DNA from: PBB1 sp046154125
GTDB taxonomy: Bacteria; Pseudomonadota; Gammaproteobacteria; Burkholderiales; Burkholderiaceae_C
DNA: 64,000 bases
Assembly: GCA_046154125.1 (NCBI GenBank)
Contig: JBJXEJ010000118.1
Span: forward strand, 1-64,000
Direction of reading: 5' to 3'
The position numbers and the translations under genes were made by a program. Positions within the stretch are counted from its first letter, which is position 1. Every line of letters starts with the position of its first letter. Below the pieces are notes generated by a model. That model ran no database searches. It was not told the origin of the DNA and saw only the letters and a list, made by a program, of their open reading frames with translations. This document shows positions 33,184-41,343 of this stretch, piece by piece.

Positions 33184-33705
33184 ATGACTGCACCCGCCGA
33201 CGTTCCTTCACCCGTGCCTGCGTCGGCGTCACCGCTGACGCACTTCGACGCGACCGGGCAGGCGCACATGGTCGATGTGTCGGCCAAGGCCGAAACCCAC
33301 CGCATTGCACGCGCCAGCGGCGAGATCCACATGCTGCCGACCACGCTGGCGCTGATCGAGAGCGGGCAGGCCAGGAAAGGCGACGTGCTGGGCGTCGCCC
33401 GCATTGCCGCCATCCAGGCCGCCAAGCGCACCGCCGAACTGATCCCGCTTTGCCATCCGCTGCCGATCACCCGCGTGGCGGTGGATTTCGAGATCGATCG
33501 CGCCGGCAGCCGGGTCACCTGCACCGCGCAGGTCGAAACCCTGGGGCGAACCGGTGTCGAGATGGAAGCGCTGACCGCCGTCCAGATCGGCCTGCTGACC
33601 ATCTACGACATGTGCAAGGCCGCCGATCGCGGCATGGTGATGGGGCAGATCCGCGTGCTGGAGAAGCAGGGCGGGAAGTCGGGGGACTGGCTGGCGCCAG
33701 CCTGA
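33184..33705 (+). CDS. moaC: Cyclic pyranopterin monophosphate synthase
   Basis: 173 residues. MoaC acts with MoaA in the first step of molybdenum cofactor biosynthesis. Diagnostic blocks are LTHFDATGQAHMVDVSAK, KGDVLGVARIAAIQAAK, the catalytic ELIPLCHPLPIT, GVEMEALTAV and LTIYDMCKAADRGM. The ATG at 33184 lies close to the divergent M48 protease gene (about 140 bases). No other moa gene is present in the window; the next gene downstream is a sugar aminotransferase unrelated to cofactor synthesis. Confidence 0.97.
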   Translation: MTAPADVPSPVPASASPLTHFDATGQAHMVDVSAKAETHRIARASGEIHMLPTTLALIESGQARKGDVLGVARIAAIQAAKRTAELIPLCHPLPITRVAVDFEIDRAGSRVTCTAQVETLGRTGVEMEALTAVQIGLLTIYDMCKAADRGMVMGQIRVLEKQGGKSGDWLAPA

Positions 33706-33752
33706 ACGCTCATGCTGACCAAACCCCAACCAACGCCCAGCCCCGACATCCC

Positions 33753-34874
33753 GTGAGCGCAGACAAGCCCATCTACGTCACCCAGCCCTTCCTTCCGCCG
33801 CTGGACGATTTCATTCCGTACCTGCGCGAGATCTGGGACGCGAAGGTGCTGACCAACGGCGGGCCGTTCCACCAGCGGCTGGAAGCGGCGCTCGTCGAGC
33901 ACCTGGGTGTCAGGCATCTGTCGCTGTTCACCAACGGCACGGTCGGCCTGCTGACGGCCTTGCAGACGCTGGAGGTGACCGGCGAGGTGATCACCACGCC
34001 GTACTCGTTCGCTGCGACCGCCCATTCGGTGATGTGGAACAACCTGACCCCGGTGTTCGCCGACATCGATCCGGTCACCTGCAATCTCGACCCGGAGTGC
34101 ATCGAACAGGCCATCACGCCGCGAACCACCGCGATCATGCCGGTCCACTGCTACGGCACGCCGTGCGACGTGGACCGCATCAAGCAGATTGCGGACGCCC
34201 ACGGGCTGAAGGTGATCTACGACGCCGCGCACGCGTTCGGCGTGCGGTACCGCGGCGAAAGCCTGCTCAACCACGGCGACCTGTCGGTGCTGAGCTTTCA
34301 CGCCACCAAGGTCTACACGACCCTCGAAGGCGGCGCGATCGTCTGCCCCGACGCCACGACCAAGAAGCGCATCGACCACCTGAAGAATTTCGGTTTCGCC
34401 AACGAGGTGACCGTTCTGGCGGCCGGCATCAACGGCAAGATGAACGAAGTACAGGCGGCGCTCGGCCTGTTGCAGCTGGCGCATGTCGATCAACTGATCG
34501 CACGTCGGGCGCAGATCGCGCGGCTCTACGACGAAGGGCTGGGCTCGATCGAGGGCATCCGCGTGGGACGCACGCTTCCGGACGTGCAGCCGAACCACTC
34601 GTATTACCCGATCTTCATCGGCGACCGTTTCCCGATCAGCCGCGATGAGGTCTACACCCGCCTGCGCGAACACGGTGTCTATGCACGTCGCTACTTCTAC
34701 CCCTTGCTGAGCGACATGCCGATGTACCGCGACATGCCCTCGGCGGAACCCGCGAACCTGCCGCACGCGGCAAGAACCGCACGCGAGGTGTTGTGCCTGC
34801 CGATCTATCCCGCCCTGCAGGACGACGACGTGATGCGGGTGATCCAGCTGATCCGGTCCTGTCGGGCAGGTTGA
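33753..34874 (+). CDS. DegT/DnrJ/EryC1/StrS-family sugar aminotransferase
   Basis: 373 residues from GTG 33753; the only nearby ATG (33712) is in another frame. PLP enzymes of this family aminate nucleotide-linked keto-sugars. Landmarks: FTNGTVGLL near 60, TTPYSFAAT near 81, D157 in VIYDAAHAFG, and the Schiff-base lysine K186 in SFHATKVYTTLEGGAI. The QPFLPPLDDFIPYLREIW opening resembles the dTDP-4-keto-sugar 4-aminotransferase branch. With the NeuD-type acyltransferase and the glycosyltransferases downstream it could supply an N-acylated amino sugar for glycosylation. The stop is 40 bases from the convergent dioxygenase gene. Confidence 0.92.
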   Translation: MSADKPIYVTQPFLPPLDDFIPYLREIWDAKVLTNGGPFHQRLEAALVEHLGVRHLSLFTNGTVGLLTALQTLEVTGEVITTPYSFAATAHSVMWNNLTPVFADIDPVTCNLDPECIEQAITPRTTAIMPVHCYGTPCDVDRIKQIADAHGLKVIYDAAHAFGVRYRGESLLNHGDLSVLSFHATKVYTTLEGGAIVCPDATTKKRIDHLKNFGFANEVTVLAAGINGKMNEVQAALGLLQLAHVDQLIARRAQIARLYDEGLGSIEGIRVGRTLPDVQPNHSYYPIFIGDRFPISRDEVYTRLREHGVYARRYFYPLLSDMPMYRDMPSAEPANLPHAARTAREVLCLPIYPALQDDDVMRVIQLIRSCRAG

Positions 34875-34914
34875 ACCGACGCGCCAGGGGTGTTTGGGCC
34901 CAAGGTGATGCAAC

Positions 34915-35724
34915 TCATGGCTGGAACCGGTGATCCAGTTCGTCGAGCGGCTCGCGGGAGATGCTGAAGCTCGACGTGTCGGGATAGGCGCGGTCGATGA
35001 AGCCAGGCTCGGCAAGGTCGTTGAACCGGATGCTGACCGCCACTCGCAAGGCGTCGCCTTCGGGGCTGGAGCGATGAACGGTGAATGCCGAAAACGCAAC
35101 CAGGTCACCGCGACGCAAAGCCAGGCGCACCGGCTGCATCGTCAGCGCAGAGTCATGCACTCTGGACCCGCAGCGAGATACGTCGTAAGGCAACACACCG
35201 CCAAGGTGACTTCCCGGGTACATATCCAAGCTGCTGTGCTCTTCACCCACATCGTGCAAGGGAAACCAGACCACCAGGCCATTGTGCGAACCCTGCATGA
35301 CCGGCCACTCCTGGTGAGGCGGACGAATGTTGTACCCACCCTCGAAGTGCAGGTCGGCGGCGATGACGATGGGGTACGGCTTCAGGGCCACGACGGGATG
35401 CTGCAGTCCGAGGTCCCTGAGCACGCCCTGCAACGCCGGTTCAGCCGCGGCGGACAAGACCGCGACATCCAGTTGCGAGACCTTCAGCGCACTGAGATAT
35501 CGGTCGGGTGCCTGTTCCTTCAAATCGCGCATGAGCGCTTGGCGCACGGCCAGGGGATCCTCGATCGTGAACCGACGCCCCAGCACGTGCGCAGCCTGCA
35601 ACGCGATGGGTTCAAAAATGGCATGTTCCAGGGCATCGAGGTACCGAGAGGACAGGACCTGGCGCGCGATGTGAAACCCGTCTCGGCGGTAAGTCATGTT
35701 GTCTGTCGCAGCATGCGTGATCAT
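34915..35724 (-). CDS. Phytanoyl-CoA dioxygenase (PhyH) family protein with HxE variant iron site
   Basis: 269 residues. The central PPHQEWPVMQGSHNGLVVWFPLHD matches the PhyH-family metal-site region, where H-x-D is usual; here it is H137-x-E139. The distal histidine is H217 in FTVHRSSPEG, followed by an Arg (about 228) that could hold 2-oxoglutarate. Members hydroxylate small molecules using Fe(II) and 2-oxoglutarate; the substrate is not predictable. It lies 23 bases downstream of an ATP-grasp remnant on the same strand, suggesting it was once the next gene of an ATP-grasp operon. Linkage to sugar genes hints at a glycan or linked-metabolite modification. Confidence 0.82.
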   Translation of the reverse strand: MITHAATDNMTYRRDGFHIARQVLSSRYLDALEHAIFEPIALQAAHVLGRRFTIEDPLAVRQALMRDLKEQAPDRYLSALKVSQLDVAVLSAAAEPALQGVLRDLGLQHPVVALKPYPIVIAADLHFEGGYNIRPPHQEWPVMQGSHNGLVVWFPLHDVGEEHSSLDMYPGSHLGGVLPYDVSRCGSRVHDSALTMQPVRLALRRGDLVAFSAFTVHRSSPEGDALRVAVSIRFNDLAEPGFIDRAYPDTSSFSISREPLDELDHRFQP

Positions 35725-35747
35725 GGTGAATGTGACGGTTTCAGGTA

Positions 35748-35960
35748 TCAGCGTGGCGAGCGAACGACGATCTGCCCGGGGACTCGATCATTCCCGTGGC
35801 GAAGAAGCGGCAAGCCGGCAAACTGCTCCAGTGCCCATCCCACTTCGTCGCCGCCCGGCAGCGCTCCGACGCGGGTCGCCCCGGTAAATCGACCGTTGTA
35901 CTCGCAGATCGCAAACCGGCCATCGACGCACCGCTGGCAATGCACATTCAGCGGACCGCG
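35748..35960 (-). pseudogene. Remnant of ATP-grasp gene (C-terminal fragment)
   Basis: About 70 codons encode RGPLN...DGRFAI...EYNGRFTGAT...DEVG.ALEQFA to RSPR-stop. They match the C-terminus of the intact ATP-grasp gene at 37246-38301 in 51 of 70 positions by hand count, and the DNA copies are visibly similar, in the same orientation. Upstream of 35960 the similarity fades into sequence without recognisable homology, although the frame stays open to 36284. I read it as a truncated older or paralogous copy, not a working gene. It lies between the PhyH gene and the AT-rich amidohydrolase-like gene. Confidence 0.75.
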
Positions 35961-36378
35961 GCAACGCAGTGCAAAGGCAGCACGCGTGCGCCAGACCCGG
36001 CCATGGTGCCCGAGGCGCAAAAGATCCTCGCCAGCCCGAGCCGGTGCGTCACCGCCAGGCTGACCTTGACGCCGAATTCGTGCGGGCTGCGGGGCCTGAA
36101 ATGCGCAGAGCTTGCTCTTGTCCTTCGGTCGCTCAGCTTGCCGCCGGCGCTGCCCAATCGAGCCGAGGTGCCGAAGAGGCTGGCGCCTTCGGCACGCGAC
36201 ATGCAAGAGTTGCTTTGCGCCGAGACTTGTCGGCTGAGCAATTTCGCGCCGAATTGGAGTTGCGCCTTGAACGCTCACCCCCATGATCCACCGAATGGTG
36301 GATCAGAAATGAAATCCAATCCACGCCGATTCATTGTTTTATTCTCGAAAACAAACAGGCAATGAGGCTTGAGCGGAA
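35961..36378. other. Intergenic stretch without an intact gene, GC-to-AT transition
   Basis: No convincing protein-coding signal. The left part is GC-rich and only carries frames open by chance; from about 36285 base composition drops sharply. It contains the inverted repeat at 36284-36305 and the presumed ribosome binding site (TGAGCGGA) of the AT-rich gene starting at 36379. No transposase, integrase or tRNA was seen. Confidence 0.6.
36284..36305. repeat. Perfect 9-base inverted repeat at the edge of the AT-rich segment
   Basis: TGATCCACC (36284-36292), loop GAAT, GGTGGATCA (36297-36305). It sits where composition changes, 74 bases before the amidohydrolase-like start. Neither side has a T-run, so a terminator is unlikely; an operator or insertion-end relic is possible. 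Confidence 0.5.
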
Positions 36379-37269
36379 ATGATCATCGATGTCAGATGCA
36401 GATTTACAGGCGGCAAATCAGCCGACTACTATAGAGAGCAACTCAGAAAGAATGGAAGACTTCACCTGATCGAGTCTTTAAAGGAAGGGACTGAGGATTC
36501 CTTCTTCAAGGAGATCGAAGCAGCAGGAATCACGACGGCAGTATCCGCATCTGGATTTAATCCAGGAGCCAGCCTAGGAAAATACAACTTTTCGGATCGC
36601 ACGACAAGTAACGATGAACTTGCCGAAATTCAAAAACGACACCCGAAAAAATTCATTGCTTGCGGAGGTTTAGATGTGAGCAATAATTTTCACCATTGCC
36701 TCGATGAAGTACTGAGATGTCATTATGAATTGGGAATCCATGTTTTCAGCATAGAGCCTGGTAGAGCGCCTGGCTGCCTCCCTTCCGATGAGAGCCTTGA
36801 TGAAATTTACAGGCTGCTTCAGGAATTGAATTGCACCGTCATAATTCAAACCTCAGGATTGAAAGGCGGGAAATATTTAAACTACGCCGATCCTCATCAC
36901 ATCGAAATCATTGCGGAAAAATTTCCCTCCCTGCGGATAATATGTGCCCACGGATGTTATCCCTACGTAAGAGAGGCAATTGTGATAGCCATGAGGAGAA
37001 ACAATATCTGGTTGAGTCCCGAAGGTTATTTATGGCATTTGGGGCATGAAGATTGGCTGCGGGCAATCAACAAGGATTTCGAGGGTTTTTCAAACAAGTT
37101 TCTTTTCGGATCCGCTTATCCATTGACACCCATCAAAGCCTTTGTCGACAACTTCAAGGCGCTGTCGTTTTCCGAAGAGGTTCTACCGAAGCTCCTGTAC
37201 AGAAATGCCCTCACCGCGCTCAATTGGAATGAAAACGAAGCATTTTCAAACGGCCGGCCTCAGCCATGA
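36379..37269 (+). CDS. Amidohydrolase_2-fold protein lacking most metal ligands, AT-rich, likely acquired
   Basis: 296 residues with a TIM-barrel amidohydrolase layout: MIID opening, TVIIQTSG strand, FPSLRIICAHGCYP, LFGSAYPLTP and a YRNALTALN end. Expected ligands are changed: the HxH after the first strand is R6-C-R8, the central His is Q157, and the catalytic Asp of FGSDYP is A246; only H191 remains. The protein may therefore be non-hydrolytic, or use a different site. Base composition is much lower in GC than neighbours (24 of 60 in one line counted, 36841-36900) with AT-ending codons, indicating recent transfer. Its 3' end overlaps the convergent ATP-grasp gene by 24 bases, and a partial ATP-grasp copy lies on its other side. 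Confidence 0.8.
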   Translation: MIIDVRCRFTGGKSADYYREQLRKNGRLHLIESLKEGTEDSFFKEIEAAGITTAVSASGFNPGASLGKYNFSDRTTSNDELAEIQKRHPKKFIACGGLDVSNNFHHCLDEVLRCHYELGIHVFSIEPGRAPGCLPSDESLDEIYRLLQELNCTVIIQTSGLKGGKYLNYADPHHIEIIAEKFPSLRIICAHGCYPYVREAIVIAMRRNNIWLSPEGYLWHLGHEDWLRAINKDFEGFSNKFLFGSAYPLTPIKAFVDNFKALSFSEEVLPKLLYRNALTALNWNENEAFSNGRPQP

Positions 37270-38301
37270 GCGAGGCGAGCGCAAGACCCGCCGACCCGCG
37301 ACTCGGTCTTCTCCGTGGCGACGAAACGGCAAGTCGGCAAACTGCTCCAGTGCCAAGCCCACCTCGTCGTAGCCCAGCAGCGCCCGGGCGCTGGTCGCAC
37401 CTGTGAATCGACCGTTGTATTCGTAGATCGCGAACCGGCCATCGGGGCACAGCTGACACTGCGCATTCAGCGGGCCACGCCAGCCCGCTTCGGAAAACGT
37501 CCGGGCCACACGCAAGGCCAGCGCTTCCAGTTGCGAGTCCACCCAGACCTCGACCTGGGCGCTCTTTCCCTGCTTCATCGAATGACAGGTCACCAGGTGA
37601 TCGACGATGTCACCGGCCGGCCCGATGAAGATCTGCAGCGAACACTTGAGCTCCTCGAAACTGTTGAAGAGCGGGGCGCCCAGGCGCTCCAGTTCATCCA
37701 GGTAACTCACCAGGGCATCGCGCGAACCCAGGTACTCCTGCACCAGCATGGCGGGATTGCCCAGCACCGCTTCCAGCTGGTTTCGCTGGCGCAGGATGCG
37801 CACACCGAGCGACGCAAAGCCTGCGCGTGGCTTGGCGATCAGAGGCCAACCCACGTCATCGAGCAAGGCCTCCACGGCGATGGGATCGGCGGCCGGCGCC
37901 GAACGGGCAAACGGCAGGCCCCGGGCCACAGAAAACTGCGCGCTGCGCCACTTGTCAACGATGCAGGCAGCCGCAGTGGGACTGCCCACCAGTGCCTGCG
38001 CACCGAGGTCACGCAGTTCTCCAGCCCAATGGGCCAACCATTGCACATCATCGTCGCGGCACGGAATCACCAGTGCCGGCCGCTCTTCCTCGACCAATTG
38101 CATCAACAACGTCTTGAAAGACTGCGGATCTCCGGATGTCGGCGGCGCCAGGCAGACGCGATCCATCCGATCGAGACTCGGTGCCCAGGGCTGCGTGTTG
38201 GTCGCGACCAGGCGCAGCGCCGAGCACCGATCACCGAGGGCATCGACCACGTTCTCGCCCACCAGCGAACCCGCGCTCAACAACAAGATTGCGGGCTTCA
38301 T
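37246..38301 (-). CDS. ATP-grasp domain protein (CarB-like)
   Basis: 351 residues from ATG 38301. The N-terminal MKPAILLLSAGSLVGENVVDAL is a nucleotide-fold preATP-grasp region. The ATP-grasp body has VDKWRSAQFS, WPLIAKPRAGFASLGV, LVQEYLGS and the acidic metal site LCPDGRFAIYEYNGRFTGAT. Members ligate carboxylates to amines or other nucleophiles with ATP; the substrate is unknown. In glycan loci such proteins can act on sugar or amino-acid decorations. The C-terminal 70 codons recur as a remnant at 35748-35960. It probably formed an operon with the PhyH dioxygenase gene before the AT-rich gene arrived between them. Confidence 0.85.
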   Translation of the reverse strand: MKPAILLLSAGSLVGENVVDALGDRCSALRLVATNTQPWAPSLDRMDRVCLAPPTSGDPQSFKTLLMQLVEEERPALVIPCRDDDVQWLAHWAGELRDLGAQALVGSPTAAACIVDKWRSAQFSVARGLPFARSAPAADPIAVEALLDDVGWPLIAKPRAGFASLGVRILRQRNQLEAVLGNPAMLVQEYLGSRDALVSYLDELERLGAPLFNSFEELKCSLQIFIGPAGDIVDHLVTCHSMKQGKSAQVEVWVDSQLEALALRVARTFSEAGWRGPLNAQCQLCPDGRFAIYEYNGRFTGATSARALLGYDEVGLALEQFADLPFRRHGEDRVAGRRVLRSPRSWLRPAV

Positions 38302-38494
38302 GTCAGCTCGCGATGCGCGGGACAACTGGCTTGGGCCATGCGGTTCGATTCAGCTCCGCACCCCGGCGGCGGATTCCGGGAAATTCGGTCGCTTGCGCGA
38401 AGCCAGCAACGCTTGAGGGTCGGCACGAGATTCACCGGTCCAATGGATGCACACGATTTACTCGATCGCCAAGTCGGTGATGCCATGCAGCAAC

Positions 38495-39157
38495 TCAGAT
38501 CGTGGTGCTCGCCGCGTGGCTGATGCGGCGCGCCGGGTTGCCGATGTAGACGCCTTCGGTCTCGGTGTCGGCAAGCATCACCGCACCAGCCCCGATGAAG
38601 GTTCGGGGCGCAATCGTCAAGCCGTGCTTCAAGACGGCACCCAGGCCAACGAACGATTGCTCGGCGACGCTGACGTTGCCCCCGATGTGGGCTCCCGCGG
38701 ACACGAACACATGGCTGGCAAGCGAGCAGTGGTGCGAGATGATCGCGCCGCTGCGAACGATCACGTTGTCGCCGATGCGCGCGAATGGCTGGACGATCGC
38801 CTGGTCGAAGACCATGCAGTTCTCGCCGACCTGCAGGTCAGGCCACACGCCGGCCCGACCCGAGACGTAGCTGACGAATCGGTAACCCTGCGACTTGGCC
38901 GTTTCGTATCGCGCGCGGCGCAGGCCGTTGATCTGCTGGTAGCCCATCGGGATCAGCAACTGGACGTCGTCGGGTGGGCAAGCCACCGACAGGTCTTCGA
39001 ACGGCACCACGGGCAGGCCTTCATGGACGCTGCCGGACATGAAGGCCCTGTCGACCGTGAACGCCACGACCTCGTGCTCACTGTCGTGCGTCAGGCAGTA
39101 CCAGGCCAGGCTCGAGAAGGTACTCGCACCGAAAACGACAACGCGGGTCGCGGACAT
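38495..39157 (-). CDS. NeuD-type sugar O-/N-acyltransferase (left-handed beta-helix)
   Basis: 220 residues from ATG 39157 with AAGGAA upstream. The N-terminal Rossmann-like domain (VVVFGASTFSSLAWYCL, then VPFEDLS) precedes a hexapeptide-repeat beta-helix (IGDNVIVRSGAIISHHC, HVFVSAGAHIGGNVSVAE, SFVGLGAVLKHGL, FIGAGAVMLADTE, GVYIGNPARR). This is the PglD/NeuD family that acetylates amino-sugars or sialic acids using acetyl-CoA. Together with the DegT aminotransferase it could make an N-acylated amino sugar. It is read toward the ATP-grasp gene after a 193-base gap in which I see no gene. Confidence 0.9.
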   Translation of the reverse strand: MSATRVVVFGASTFSSLAWYCLTHDSEHEVVAFTVDRAFMSGSVHEGLPVVPFEDLSVACPPDDVQLLIPMGYQQINGLRRARYETAKSQGYRFVSYVSGRAGVWPDLQVGENCMVFDQAIVQPFARIGDNVIVRSGAIISHHCSLASHVFVSAGAHIGGNVSVAEQSFVGLGAVLKHGLTIAPRTFIGAGAVMLADTETEGVYIGNPARRISHAASTTI

Positions 39158-39174
39158 GGTCTGGTGGTTTCCTT

Positions 39175-41286
39175 TCAAGGCAGCGGCAGCGTGATGTCCA
39201 GGTGCTCTGCGGGCAGCCCCTGACACCAGCGTCGCCACATCTGGCGCGCCGCAGCCTCCAGGCCACGAGCCACCAGGGTCGGTTGCCGCAAGGGCGCACT
39301 TCGCCATCGGTCACGCATGCCGGAGCGCAACTCAGCGAGAGCCCCCGGGTCGCTGACCATCTGCAAGGCTCGCGCGACGAAATCATCGGGATCCGTCGCG
39401 ATCCATTCTGGAAGACCCATTTTCCCCATGCCGGAAGCAGCCTGGCAGTGGGCCCGCGAAGGGCCCATGATCGTCAGCACCGGCACACCCATCCAGAGCG
39501 CGTGGTTGGTCGTGGTGCCGCCTGTGTAGGGCCAGGTGTCCAGGATCATGTCGACCTCGTGGTGCAGCCGCAGATACTCGTTCAGCGGCACGGCAGGTCG
39601 CAGATCCAGCCGATCGGCCGCGATGCCATGGCTTTCGAATCGCTCGACCACGCTGCGACGCACCTGCTCGTCGGATGCATTGCCGATCAGCATCCGCGAG
39701 CCGGGAACGCCATGCATCACGCGCGCCCAGGTGGCGACCACCTTGTCACCGAGCTTGCTGATCCGGTTGAAACTGCCAAAGGTGACGTGTCCGCTTGCCA
39801 GCATCGGCAGTTCGCCGACTGGCGGCGCATCGAGGTTCTGGACGAACGCGCCCGACGTCGGGATGCGGGCGAATTTTTCGGTGTAGTAGCGCTCGAACAA
39901 ACCATGCGGTGAATTGAATCGATCGCACAGCATGTAATCCATCGACAGCAAACCGGTGGTGTTCGGATAGCCCAGCCACGTCACCTGCACCGGCGCCGGC
40001 TTCCGGCAGAACGCCTGCAGCCGGTTGTAGGCTGTGTGGCCGGACAGATCGAACAGCACATCGATCCTGTCGCTTCGAATCTGCTCGGCCAGTTCGTCAT
40101 CCGTCATCGCCTCCACTTGCCGCCAGGCATGGCAGTGCTCGCGAAGACGCGCCGTGACGAAGTCCTGCTCGCCGCATGAGTGATAGACGAGAATCTCGAC
40201 CTGCTCGCGGTCGATCGCGGCCCACACCGGGTGGATGAAATAAGCCACCGCGTGACTGCGCAGGTCGCCTGAGACGAACCCCACGCGCAACTTTCGATCC
40301 GGGTCTCGGTTGTTGGCGTGCGCCACCGGGCGGACGCGATCAGGCGCTTCGAAATGGGCGCCGAACGCCCGGTGTGCATCGAACAGCTCATCCCAGCTGA
40401 CGTCCTCGTCCTGTGTCAGGCAGAACAGGTGGCTGCTGCGGATCTGGGCGTCGTCGGGCCTGAGTCGAATGGCCTCGCGCAAACACGCGGCAGCCTGCGT
40501 CAATCGCCCCGACTCGCTGAGGATCGAGCCCAGCTGCGCCAGGCTGGAAGGCTCTTGAGGCGCGATCGCCAGGGCCCGTCGGCAACTGGCTTCGGCCGCG
40601 GCCCATTGCTTCTTTTCCGCCAGCACTCGCCCCAGCCCTTCGTGAGCCTGATGCAGCTGCGGCTGCAACTCGATCGCCTTCCCGAAGGCGACTTCGGCCT
40701 GGTCCCACAGGCGCGTCTCGATGCACATCAGGCCGAGATTGCAGTGGATTCCAGCCATCTGCGGCGCCCGCGCCAGCGCGTGCTCGAAGCAGGCGCGGGC
40801 CTCGGCATGGCGGCGCTGCGCCTGCAGGATGGCACCCAGGTTGGCCAGGTTCTGCGGGCTGTTTGGTGCGAGAGCCAGCGCATCCCGGAAGCACGCCTCG
40901 GCGCCGCGGAAGTCGCCCTGCGCATGCAACGTGATGCCCAGGTTGCCGAACGCCGATGCCATCTTCGGCTGCAGCGTCACCGCCCTGGTGAACAGCGCCT
41001 GTGCAGGCTGCAGCTCACCCTGCGACAGGCAGACCACACCGAGCTTGTTGTTGATCTCAGCGTCGTCGGGAGCGAGCTTCAGCGCAGACTCCAGACACTC
41101 TCGGGCCTCCCGCAGTCGGCCGGCGCCCTGGTGGATCGAGCCCAGCACCTTCCACGGAAGGAAGTGATTCGGCATCCTCCCGGTCAATGCGGTGGCGAGC
41201 GCCAACGCTTCGGCCTGCTGCCCCGCGGCATGAAGTCGGGCGAGGCGGTCCAGCTCGGGGTTCGACGATCTATCAGTGGCGGTCAT
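39175..41286 (-). CDS. TPR-repeat GT41 (OGT-like) glycosyltransferase
   Basis: 703 residues. About nine tetratricopeptide repeats fill residues 1-290 (e.g. LGSIHQGAGRLREARECLES, LGITLHAQGDFRGAEACFRD). The C-terminal half is the GT41 domain of SPINDLY/OGT type: RVGFVSGDLRSHAVAYF, DVLFDLSGHTAYNRL, VTWLGYPNTTG, DMILDTWPYTGGTTTNHALWMGVPVLT. Such enzymes transfer a sugar from UDP-GlcNAc or a relative to Ser/Thr of proteins, the TPR part choosing targets. Its place beside PglL-type ligases and the pilin locus makes a pilin, flagellin or other surface protein a plausible acceptor. It ends 17 bases before the NeuD-type gene start. Confidence 0.92.
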   Translation of the reverse strand: MTATDRSSNPELDRLARLHAAGQQAEALALATALTGRMPNHFLPWKVLGSIHQGAGRLREARECLESALKLAPDDAEINNKLGVVCLSQGELQPAQALFTRAVTLQPKMASAFGNLGITLHAQGDFRGAEACFRDALALAPNSPQNLANLGAILQAQRRHAEARACFEHALARAPQMAGIHCNLGLMCIETRLWDQAEVAFGKAIELQPQLHQAHEGLGRVLAEKKQWAAAEASCRRALAIAPQEPSSLAQLGSILSESGRLTQAAACLREAIRLRPDDAQIRSSHLFCLTQDEDVSWDELFDAHRAFGAHFEAPDRVRPVAHANNRDPDRKLRVGFVSGDLRSHAVAYFIHPVWAAIDREQVEILVYHSCGEQDFVTARLREHCHAWRQVEAMTDDELAEQIRSDRIDVLFDLSGHTAYNRLQAFCRKPAPVQVTWLGYPNTTGLLSMDYMLCDRFNSPHGLFERYYTEKFARIPTSGAFVQNLDAPPVGELPMLASGHVTFGSFNRISKLGDKVVATWARVMHGVPGSRMLIGNASDEQVRRSVVERFESHGIAADRLDLRPAVPLNEYLRLHHEVDMILDTWPYTGGTTTNHALWMGVPVLTIMGPSRAHCQAASGMGKMGLPEWIATDPDDFVARALQMVSDPGALAELRSGMRDRWRSAPLRQPTLVARGLEAAARQMWRRWCQGLPAEHLDITLPLP

Positions 41287-41343
41287 GGTGGCGCAGTTCG
41301 TCAGGCCGGAGCGGGAACATGGATTCTGTCGCGACGCGCCGCC

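Noticed and set aside
35748..36284. 178-codon minus-strand frame as an intact gene
   Set aside because: Only the last 70 codons resemble anything (ATP-grasp C-terminus); the rest is unlike any protein I know, and the fold would be incomplete.
36284..36305. Intrinsic terminator
   Set aside because: No run of Ts on either strand after the stem.
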